Positions 15,987-23,197 of a DNA stretch of 64,000 bases are shown one piece after another (positions within the stretch are counted from its first letter, which is position 1; each line of letters begins with the position of its first letter). This DNA comes from Vicinamibacterales bacterium. GTDB lineage: Bacteria; Acidobacteriota; Vicinamibacteria; Vicinamibacterales; UBA2999. Both the position numbers and the translations under genes were made by a program. The notes beneath the pieces are model-generated. The model was not told the origin of the DNA. It saw only the letters and a list, made by a program, of their open reading frames with translations, and did not search any database. Where the stretch lies: the NCBI GenBank assembly GCA_041659285.1, contig JBAZYO010000011.1:124001-188000 (forward strand), written 5' to 3'.

Positions 15987-17914
15987 GAGGGCAGCTCCTC
16001 CTGTTTTGGCGCGACAAATGGCTCGTCGACCCAACGGCACAGCTCATCTAGAGGGCGCTCTTTGTACAGCCCATAGCCCAGTGGGAGGTTGAAATGGACG
16101 CACAGCAAGCGATTGAGGTTGAGGACCATCCAGGTGTCGCCTTTACAGTTGTAGTCCAAGTCAGCGACTAGATAGTTGTGAGCTAAGGCGGAAGCTAGCA
16201 GATCGGCGAAACGCTGTCGCTCGGGGCGTCGCAGAAGACCGTCTTTGTTCATCAAGGCCTGGCGTTCACTCATGCGGATCGCCGTACCGCCTACGCCGGG
16301 ATCATTTGGTGCCGAAGATCGATAGGTGTACCACTCAGCGTACCTGCCGACCGACTCCAAAAATGTCCTTACTTCACGACCATGTCGAACCTTGTTGGGG
16401 ATGTCAGCCCAAAACGAGAGCGCCACCCTCTTCATTAACGCATGCTGCCTACGTGCTGAAATGACAGTCGACCCGGTCCTGATTAATTCTGCGGCGATGA
16501 CCTCTTCAAACACCCCTCCGGACAATCCGAGGAACTGCTCGATGTTCAACGATGCGAGTCGTGCGATGCGGTCTGCTCCGAAGTAGTAAGGAAGATCAAA
16601 CTCTCGAGCGAGAAACAGCTCCGCAGCGTTCTTGACCGACGAGTCTGCTTCTTTTGTCAGCTCCTCAGACGGTATTGAGACCTCGTCGTCGAATAGACCC
16701 TTCTGGGGTTTGCGAAGGCGCCGTTCAATCAGTATCTCAAGCGCTCTCCAGGCAATTGCGCGGTCCCTCGGTGTTCCGCCCATCTCATCTCGAGCCGCGA
16801 TCCAATCTCGGAATTGTCCGACCTGCTGTCCTCGTCCATTGACTCGATCCCTGACAACCCGTATTGCTCGCTCGAAGAGCTCTGCGTACTCAGAGGTGTC
16901 GATTGAGTCTTCAAGACAGGAACGAAAAGCATCAAGCTCCGTCTCGATCGAAGCGCGAACACGCCGGTCTGCGACTCGCATCACGTGCTTCTCGAAACGC
17001 TCATGGCGCCCCCGCCAGTACCACTCCAGCTCAATCGGAGCGTGGCGGTCTCGCCCTTTCGTCGAGCCTGACGCAAGCAATTCCTGCGTGCTCAGTGCCT
17101 CAAACCGCTCGGCAATCCAAATCCCGGTCTTACTCCGCGCCTCGACAACACGCTGAACGAGAAGCGCTCGCTGGCCCGACGTAAGCATGTGTATATCGTC
17201 CATCATGATTACGATACGGTCAGCGACCGGCAGTTCATTCAGAGTGAGATTCTGCGTTTGTAGAATGGACAGCGAAAACAGTGAGTCGACTCCAGGTAGC
17301 GAGCCGACACGGAGTGGACCAAAGCTATCAAGGGCCCCGCAGATTGTCTTTTCCACCCCACGCGCCCAGTCGTATAGAACTACGCCTGAGCACGGATAGC
17401 TCAACTCCGGTGGCCCGTGCTGTGAGTCTTCGGGTGGTTGCAGTATGGTCAGGCGGCCCAAATCACCCGGGTACTCAAGATCCTTGAGCACGAGTGCACT
17501 GCGAAGGACAGCGAGAATAATCCTCGCATTCAACAGGCTTAAGAAGAGTCGAATGCGTACCGCCGGATCGAGTCGCAAGTCTTCCAGGCCGGCGTAGTTA
17601 CGGCCGCAGAGCAGACTGACACCGAGGAGCTTGGGCCCACCTTCGTCGATTACGCCGAGGGCTTGAAGTCTATTGAAGAGGTCCTGATCCTCAAACCGTC
17701 TGGTATAGAGCCGACGGAGGACGCTGGGCGTAAACAGACGTAGAAGAGACGTCTTACCACCGCCGGCTGCACTCCGAATAAGTTGCACGGTCTCAGGTAG
17801 ACCACTCTCGGCAATTACATCTAGTATGCCTGGCTCAAAGAGCGACAGGAACGTAGTGTCCGTGTCGATATTCTCGGCTCGGCGGAGCTTGAACGGGTTT
17901 CGGGTGTCTCTCAT
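15983..17914 (-). CDS. ORC/CDC6-like AAA+ ATPase, 643 aa
   Basis: The N-terminus reads NPFKLRRAENIDTDTTFLSLFEPGILD, then a Walker A loop SAAGGGKTSLLRLF (48-61). A Walker B strand RIVIMMDDIHMLTSGQ follows at about 230, with an arginine-rich sensor region after it (WIAERFEALSTQELL). The C-terminal ~250 residues are alpha-rich with winged-helix character (LASLNIEQFLGLSGGVFEEVIAAELI). This layout matches the ORC-CDC6-like ATPase group described by comparative genomics in prokaryotic conflict systems, often beside a PRTase-like gene, as here. It starts with an ATGA overlap to that gene. It likely acts as an NTP-driven sensor or switch. Confidence 0.8.
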   Translation of the reverse strand: MRDTRNPFKLRRAENIDTDTTFLSLFEPGILDVIAESGLPETVQLIRSAAGGGKTSLLRLFTPSVLRRLYTRRFEDQDLFNRLQALGVIDEGGPKLLGVSLLCGRNYAGLEDLRLDPAVRIRLFLSLLNARIILAVLRSALVLKDLEYPGDLGRLTILQPPEDSQHGPPELSYPCSGVVLYDWARGVEKTICGALDSFGPLRVGSLPGVDSLFSLSILQTQNLTLNELPVADRIVIMMDDIHMLTSGQRALLVQRVVEARSKTGIWIAERFEALSTQELLASGSTKGRDRHAPIELEWYWRGRHERFEKHVMRVADRRVRASIETELDAFRSCLEDSIDTSEYAELFERAIRVVRDRVNGRGQQVGQFRDWIAARDEMGGTPRDRAIAWRALEILIERRLRKPQKGLFDDEVSIPSEELTKEADSSVKNAAELFLAREFDLPYYFGADRIARLASLNIEQFLGLSGGVFEEVIAAELIRTGSTVISARRQHALMKRVALSFWADIPNKVRHGREVRTFLESVGRYAEWYTYRSSAPNDPGVGGTAIRMSERQALMNKDGLLRRPERQRFADLLASALAHNYLVADLDYNCKGDTWMVLNLNRLLCVHFNLPLGYGLYKERPLDELCRWVDEPFVAPKQEELPS

Positions 17915-19026
17915 GACATTTCGCGGTGTCGTTGAATCCGAGGGAACAGACCGCGAAACTTGAGAGTCTCGTAGGCGAACAAGAGCGAAATCGAATTATT
18001 AGGGGTGTTGTGATGCAAGACGAGGGGGAGCCCACAATCGGCGTATCCGAAACGCACATCGGAGGTGCCACCCTTCGAAAGGTGGGAATCCATCAGCGCG
18101 GGATCGTAGTAGTTCGGATGTTCAATTAATGAATTGATCGGTGCCCCTTGGCCTAGAGCCAGCTTCATCTCATTTGGAAGAGGTTGCACAACCTCGATTC
18201 GGAATTGAATACCCCTCGCACCCCAAGTCGCCTGCGAGGCCTTCTGGAGATGATTGATCGCCTGCTCCGTTGCCATGTAAAGCACGGTGATGACCTCGAC
18301 ATCATTCGGATCGATAAGTCTCGCTGCAGGCTTTTCTCCGCACACGTCGTCGAAAAAGCTGAAGATCTTTCCGCCGGTGGGCGCGTCGGCCGGCAGCGAG
18401 AAATAGCTCGTCCCGCTTGCTGAGAAGTCGTCGAGAAGTACTAACGTCCGAAAGCGGCGCTCGTGAGCCTCCGGAGGACGGCCCAAGATATCTTCGAGAT
18501 GTTCACTCAGCTTAGAGAGAAGCTTATCCACGCGTGGCTGCGAGAGTTCGTGGGTTTGCCAGATCTGCTCGTGATTTAAGGCAGGGTTTGCCCGCCTGAA
18601 AGAGTCGATGCGAGCGCCATCACTGAGGCCGAGGAAGAGACACTGGCGTTGGCGTATCCGAAACTCGTCGGTGGAAGCAGTTGAGCTCGGCCTGAATCGC
18701 CGATCGCTCCCTCCGGCCGCGTCGAGAAGAATCGGCCGAATGTGATCGGGGTATGCCATCTCAACAAGGTGGCGGAGTTCGGCAGATGAGCAGAAGACTA
18801 GTTTCGTCTTTACGAATTCGTAGGCATCGCGACGTTCATGGGCTGATTGGAACTGGTCAAGCCACAAAGCCAAGCTTTCTATGAAGCGGCTCCCTGCAGA
18901 AAATTGCTGATACTCGTCGTACTTGTAGGCCGCTAAGGCCTGAACTATCGGGCGCTCAACAGCGACCTGTTCAGACGTCCAGCCGAGGACTTTCGCCAGT
19001 AGCCGCTCAGCGAGTAAGTCCTTCAA
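17911..19026 (-). CDS. phosphoribosyltransferase-like (PRTase-CE type) protein, 371 aa
   Basis: Residues 194-206 read TLVLLDDFSASGT, the PRPP-binding loop pattern of type I phosphoribosyltransferases (hydrophobic strand, two acidic residues, S/T-G-T). Before it is a helical region with YPDHIRPILLDAAGG and EFRIRQRQCLFLGLSDG; after it come IDPNDVEVITVLYMATEQA and IQFRIEVVQPLPNE. The C-terminus contains LPLVLHHNTPNNSISLLFAYE. PRTase-CE domains have been predicted in prokaryotic conflict systems together with ORC/CDC6-like ATPases. The TTG start at 19026 overlaps the preceding stop (TTGA). Enzymatic activity is plausible since the loop acids are kept. Confidence 0.8.
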   Translation of the reverse strand: MKDLLAERLLAKVLGWTSEQVAVERPIVQALAAYKYDEYQQFSAGSRFIESLALWLDQFQSAHERRDAYEFVKTKLVFCSSAELRHLVEMAYPDHIRPILLDAAGGSDRRFRPSSTASTDEFRIRQRQCLFLGLSDGARIDSFRRANPALNHEQIWQTHELSQPRVDKLLSKLSEHLEDILGRPPEAHERRFRTLVLLDDFSASGTSYFSLPADAPTGGKIFSFFDDVCGEKPAARLIDPNDVEVITVLYMATEQAINHLQKASQATWGARGIQFRIEVVQPLPNEMKLALGQGAPINSLIEHPNYYDPALMDSHLSKGGTSDVRFGYADCGLPLVLHHNTPNNSISLLFAYETLKFRGLFPRIQRHREMS

Positions 19027-20942
19027 GGCTTACCTCGTCGTACGTTTTTCGCAAAGAAACGGGCACGGCCTTTCGAGGCCGAGAGAGCCCCAAGGTAAGA
19101 GACGCATGCCTCCGGCCCTCGGTGTCCGATTGGCGCTAGATTCCAACCGCTCTCGACTTTGGGCGAACACTCGTCCACGCTTAGCGCGTGAGGTAGCGCC
19201 AGCAGTTGATAGTCATTCCCGGGGTAGCGTCCGCGGTCTCCGATGCAAAGCACTGCCGCATCTGCACCGATTCCGTCTCGGATATGGTTCACAACATTCC
19301 GTTTGTCCACGCCCAGCGCGATTACGTCCATTGAGTGGCCGGAGCGTAGTAGCGAGGCTCCCGACGAGGAGGTGGTCACCACTTGCTCTACGAGAGCCCA
19401 CGCTTGCTCGGCATCTTGAGGCCGCAAAGGCTCAAGCGTGATCTGTTTCGCGCGAAACTCGACCCGAGTCAGCCGCGCCAGCATCCGATTCGAGCGAATG
19501 CTGCTGGCGATCTCTCGGAGCGACTCACCCGGAGAATTTAAGCCGTTAGGTTGCGAGTCATCGTCAAGGCCGAAAACATCGGCACCGTTGTAGTAGCCGA
19601 CGGTTACAAGCTTCCAGAGTTCTCGAGGCAATGCTTCCTGGAGTCGCAGTCGCACCGATTTACCCCGCCCCGTTGCTATCCCGATTTTTAGATCGGCCTC
19701 CAGTAAGCGAATCAGCTGCGAGGCGACGGGCCTGGACAAGCGTTCAAACCGCCCCTTGGCGCTACAAAGGGTGCCATCGTAGTCAAGGACAACAGCACGA
19801 AATACAGCCGCCTCGAGATCTTCAATAAAGTGCCGATACGCAGCTCTCCATGCCACTTGTTGATTGCTAGGCAGAGCAAGTGGGTCTGTCTCGGTTTTGC
19901 GCCTTATCGCGGCTTCTTCACCCCAAATGGAACGGCGAGTCGGGAATGCATTGAGGCGATAGATACGGCGACCAAAAACAGGAACCCCTGGTCGCCCAGG
20001 ATCGATGCCCACGGTACTGCCGACAGCCCCAGCCAGATACATGACTCGACTCAGCGCGGCGAGTGCAGCAAGTGCGCCCCTATACGGGATGTCCTGGCGG
20101 ACGACAGACACGTCCCGGGGCAGGAGCGCCAACGTCTTGTCGGCCAGCTCTCGGTCCCCATCGGAGCAAAAAGCAATAACGGAGGATTCGCTGCCGCGCT
20201 TGGCAAGCCAATGGTGACGGCCGTGCGCGAAGTGACGAAAGTCCGCCGTCCAGACGTTCCCAAGCGCAGCCTCGGTCATCTTCGACTCGACATCAACAGC
20301 CGCCGCTCGAGTATCGGGACCGTGCAATACAATCATCGTCCGCTGACCGGTGGCGGGCATCAAGCTCGCGCGAACTTGTGCGGGTGTCTCCCCTACCAAC
20401 GCGCGCCAAGTGCGCGGAACCGGAAACTTCAGGCCAGCAGCCTCTGCATACGCTCTCAATAGGAGGACGGCCGATCCGATCAGAGAATTTGTCGCAAGAA
20501 AGCCATCGCGGGCGGTCGGCGGGACCATCTCGACAAAGTCCACGAACGGGAAGGCCGCTGCTCGAGTTGCGAGCGGGGACCCAGCGCTTAGACACAGTAC
20601 GACCAAGCGACGTGGCTCGCGGCTCGCGATCCTATGAAAGCTGCCGATCACGTCTGGGTTCCGTCCAGCAGCACTGGTCATGAGCACCGCATGGCGCGAT
20701 GGATTGACTGGCCGCTCGACAGCATTCAAGGGCGTGTCCGCAAACGCAGGAACCGCGCAGATGTCGCGATGCAGTTGTGCAGCAAATTCGGCCACGGTTA
20801 GAGAGCCACCGGAACCGACCGCGATAAGTGGCAGCCCCAGGCATCCCCCGATCGCTTTCGCGAGTGGGCGGATCTCCGCCTTCATCGCCCACTGATACGT
20901 GGCCGGAAGCTCTTCCAGTTCTTCTGCGAAAGGTCTACCCAA
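19023..20942 (-). CDS. SIS (sugar isomerase) - HAD phosphatase fusion protein, 639 aa
   Basis: Residues ~25-340 form a double SIS region like that of GlmS: IAVGSGGSLTVAEFAAQLH (40-58), LMTSAAGRNPDVIGSF (87-102), VVLCLSAGSPLATRA (114-128) and a second half with ESKMTEAALGNVW and FAHGRHHW. Residues ~380-600 form a Cof-type HAD phosphatase: nucleophile motif VVLDYDGTL (384-392), GIATGRGKS (421-429) and GDRGRYPGND (568-577). All HAD catalytic motifs are intact. A TTG at 20942 with GGAGG just upstream is the likely start. It is the first gene of the operon. It may isomerise and dephosphorylate a sugar phosphate; the fusion is not one I recognise. Confidence 0.82.
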   Translation of the reverse strand: MGRPFAEELEELPATYQWAMKAEIRPLAKAIGGCLGLPLIAVGSGGSLTVAEFAAQLHRDICAVPAFADTPLNAVERPVNPSRHAVLMTSAAGRNPDVIGSFHRIASREPRRLVVLCLSAGSPLATRAAAFPFVDFVEMVPPTARDGFLATNSLIGSAVLLLRAYAEAAGLKFPVPRTWRALVGETPAQVRASLMPATGQRTMIVLHGPDTRAAAVDVESKMTEAALGNVWTADFRHFAHGRHHWLAKRGSESSVIAFCSDGDRELADKTLALLPRDVSVVRQDIPYRGALAALAALSRVMYLAGAVGSTVGIDPGRPGVPVFGRRIYRLNAFPTRRSIWGEEAAIRRKTETDPLALPSNQQVAWRAAYRHFIEDLEAAVFRAVVLDYDGTLCSAKGRFERLSRPVASQLIRLLEADLKIGIATGRGKSVRLRLQEALPRELWKLVTVGYYNGADVFGLDDDSQPNGLNSPGESLREIASSIRSNRMLARLTRVEFRAKQITLEPLRPQDAEQAWALVEQVVTTSSSGASLLRSGHSMDVIALGVDKRNVVNHIRDGIGADAAVLCIGDRGRYPGNDYQLLALPHALSVDECSPKVESGWNLAPIGHRGPEACVSYLGALSASKGRARFFAKNVRRGKP

Positions 20943-21190
20943 TGGCCTCCGCCTGACGCTAATGCCAGCGCAGTTCTGTGATTACGGTTCGTCCCAAAAG
21001 GCCGGTAAGCGCAAGTCTGAGCATAGCGGGATTTCATGACAGGCGAGGTCACTTCTCGGATTCGGGCGCTAGCGGCGTGCGACACGCAGCAGGCCCAGAA
21101 GATCTTAGGCTAGTGTCCACTCTGGCATAAAACTGGATGACACCTTGCCCAATGCACACTCTAAATATCTGATTTAGAAGTATTTATTTG
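20943..21190. promoter_or_regulatory. upstream region of the five-gene operon, up to tRNA-Ser
   Basis: The 248 bases hold no gene. They should contain the promoter of the operon beginning at 20942 and, next to the tRNA 3' end at 21191, the presumed attachment junction of the accessory block. No duplicated tRNA 3' end was seen elsewhere in the window. Confidence 0.4.
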
Positions 21191-21279
21191 TGGCGGAGAG
21201 GGTGGGATTCGAACCCACGTGCCCTTTCGGACAACACGCTTTCGAGGCGCGCCCGTTACGACCACTTCGGTACCTCTCC
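21191..21279 (-). tRNA. tRNA-Ser(CGA)
   Basis: The reverse strand folds into a class II tRNA with a 7-bp acceptor stem (GGAGAGG with CCTCTCC), discriminator G and encoded CCA (21191-21193). It has the anticodon loop CTCGAAA (anticodon CGA), a long variable arm (GTGTTGTCCGAAAGGGCAC) and a T loop GTTCGAATC. Its 3' end faces the accessory block on the left, a common integrase target orientation. Confidence 0.97.
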
Positions 21280-21356
21280 GCTAGGGTGGGACCGCGACTG
21301 TCGCCGGAATCACCGATTATACAGGACTGCCCCCGGCAGGTCATCCCCTTCTGCTG

Positions 21357-21480
21357 GTCCGGCTGAAGCCGGACACCACATCGGCTAAAGCGCCCGGACC
21401 GGCTAACCACCTTCGCCGAGGCTACGGTGAGTCTCGCCGAAGCGCTTCGCGCGAAGGCGGAAGCCGGACGCGGCATTCGC
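21357..21480. repeat. REP-like intergenic hairpin repeat region
   Basis: GTCCGGCT (21357-21364) pairs with AGCCGGAC (21367-21374). The downstream sequence contains further CCGG and CTTCGCC/GGCGAAG-type elements up to the deacetylase stop. Related CCGGC-loop-GCCGG hairpins occur at 43354-43384 and 59919-59938, suggesting a dispersed extragenic palindromic family in the host chromosome. Confidence 0.5.
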
Positions 21481-21481
21481 G

Positions 21482-22195
21482 CTACTCGCAGAGCGGCCTG
21501 AACTCGAAGCCGCGCCCGCGAAGCTCCGGCACCAGCCGGCGGACCGCTTCGGCCGCGTGACGGCGATCCACCCGCGGGTCCTTGTGATGGCCATCGTGAA
21601 TCACCACGATGTCCCCGTCCGACGCCTTCCGCGCCAGCCGCGCCGCAACGCGGTCGCCCTGCCGGCGGCGCCACCAGTCGAAGTCCCACATCCCCCAGCT
21701 CCACCCGGTCAGGCGGTAGCCGGCGCGATCGAGGCCCGCGTACATCTGGCCGCCGCGCCAGCCGGCATGCGGCCGGAACAGCCGGCACGGCTCGCGCCCG
21801 GTGATCGCGGCAATCCGGGCGGCAGCGTTCCCCAGCAGCCGCGCCAGATCATCCGGCGGCTCGAGCATCAGCCGCCGCGTGCCGCTGTGCAGGCCAATCG
21901 CATGTCCCTCATCGGCAATCCGCCGGACCAGCGCCTCGGTCGCAGGAGTGATGTGATCGTCGATCAGGAAGAACGTCGCCCTGGCATTGGTGTCGCGCAG
22001 CGCGTCCAGCAGCGGCGGCGTCCACTCCGCATTCGGCCCATCGTCAAAGGTCAGGTACAGGGACGGACCCTCACCCGGCCGGCTGTCCACGTGCCACAAC
22101 GAGCGGGACGGACTGAAGGCTTCGAGGACAAACGGAAACGGGGCCATGTGAGCCAGCGCCAGCACCGCCGCGGCGATCGCAATGAATGCGAACAT
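21482..22195 (-). CDS. polysaccharide deacetylase (NodB domain), 237 aa
   Basis: A single N-terminal hydrophobic segment (MFAFIAIAAAVLALAHMAPFPF) is followed by a NodB fold: YLTFDDGPN (catalytic Asp pair), AIGLHSGTRR, LFRPHAGWRGG and the last motif DIVVIHDGH. The second motif normally reads HxxxH; here the second metal-binding His is replaced by Arg (HSGTRR), so metal binding may differ or use another residue. The product is probably membrane-anchored with the enzyme in the periplasm. It lies 4 bases after the YihY/BrkB gene and forms an envelope operon with it. Confidence 0.82.
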   Translation of the reverse strand: MFAFIAIAAAVLALAHMAPFPFVLEAFSPSRSLWHVDSRPGEGPSLYLTFDDGPNAEWTPPLLDALRDTNARATFFLIDDHITPATEALVRRIADEGHAIGLHSGTRRLMLEPPDDLARLLGNAAARIAAITGREPCRLFRPHAGWRGGQMYAGLDRAGYRLTGWSWGMWDFDWWRRRQGDRVAARLARKASDGDIVVIHDGHHKDPRVDRRHAAEAVRRLVPELRGRGFEFRPLCE

Positions 22196-22199
22196 GGTT

Positions 22200-23099
22200 T
22201 CAGGTCACCTTGACCGCGGCCGGATCCTTGACCGCAAACGATTCCGGCTGGGGCCCGGCACCATGCCGCGTGGAGTAGACGCGGGTGAACTCGGCGCCGA
22301 ACAGGAGAATCTGGCACGAGTAGTAGACCCATAGCAGCAGGATCATCATCGAACCCGCGGCGCCGAAACTCGACGCCATGCTGCCCTGCCCGAGATACAG
22401 GCCGATGACCTGCTGGCCGATCGTGAACAACACGGCCGTCACCAGCGCGCCGGTGGTGACATCGCGCCAGCGCAGCTTCACGTCCGGCAGGAAGCGAAAC
22501 AGGAGGGCGAACAGCCCGGTGGTCACCACCAGCGACACCAGCATGCTGATGGTGCTCCACACCACCGGCAGGTCGGGCGAGAGACTGGAGAGCCACGCGT
22601 TGAGCGCGGCCAACGCCGCCGTCACCGCGAGCGACACCAGCAGCAGGAAGCCGATCGCCACGACCAGGCCGAACGAGCGCACCCGGTCCATCAGGAACGC
22701 CTTGAAGTGGACGCCCGGATTCGGCTTCACCCGCCAGATCGTGTTCAGCGCCACCTGCAACTCGAGGAACGCGCCGGTGGCGGCGACCACGAAGGCGATG
22801 CCGCCAAGCACGGTCGCGACGATGCCCGCGCGCCGCTGGCTGGCGCCTTCGAGCAGACTCTGCACGGCCAGCGCGCCCTCGCGTCCGACCAGCTGGTCGA
22901 GCTGGCCGACAATCTCGCCGCGGACCGCCTCCGCGCCGAACGCCATGCCCGCAACGGCGGTGGCCACGAGCAGGATCGGCGCGATCGCAAACAACGTGTA
23001 ATAGGCCAAAGATGCGCCGAGGCGCGGCGCGTCATCGTCCCACCACGCCCTGCCGGCGGACCCGAACATTCGCAGAAACGCCGTTACGCTGCTCGACAT
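22200..23099 (-). CDS. YihY/virulence factor BrkB-family membrane protein, 299 aa
   Basis: The typical start of the family is RAWWDDDAPRLGASLAYYTLFAIAPILLVATAVAG. Six hydrophobic segments follow, with the conserved WRDVTTGALVTAVLFTIGQQVIGLYLGQ and the last helix WVYYSCQILLFGAEFTRVY. The ATG at 23099 (MSSSVTAFLRMFG) is preferred over a GTG further upstream. The family was once called ribonuclease BN in error; its transport or envelope role is unresolved. It is divergent from the AI-2E-type gene and in operon with the deacetylase. Confidence 0.9.
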   Translation of the reverse strand: MSSSVTAFLRMFGSAGRAWWDDDAPRLGASLAYYTLFAIAPILLVATAVAGMAFGAEAVRGEIVGQLDQLVGREGALAVQSLLEGASQRRAGIVATVLGGIAFVVAATGAFLELQVALNTIWRVKPNPGVHFKAFLMDRVRSFGLVVAIGFLLLVSLAVTAALAALNAWLSSLSPDLPVVWSTISMLVSLVVTTGLFALLFRFLPDVKLRWRDVTTGALVTAVLFTIGQQVIGLYLGQGSMASSFGAAGSMMILLLWVYYSCQILLFGAEFTRVYSTRHGAGPQPESFAVKDPAAVKVT

Positions 23100-23197
23100 G
23101 CTTCCCACGCTGCCGCCAAACCACTGTAACCCTGACTGTCCAATTCTGAACGCCGGCGCCTGGGCCATGCACACTACACTCGCTGTGGTGGCGCACC

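Noticed and set aside
22200..23099. Ribonuclease BN function for the YihY/BrkB protein
   Set aside because: That name is a historical misannotation; the sequence is a six-helix membrane protein with no nuclease motif.
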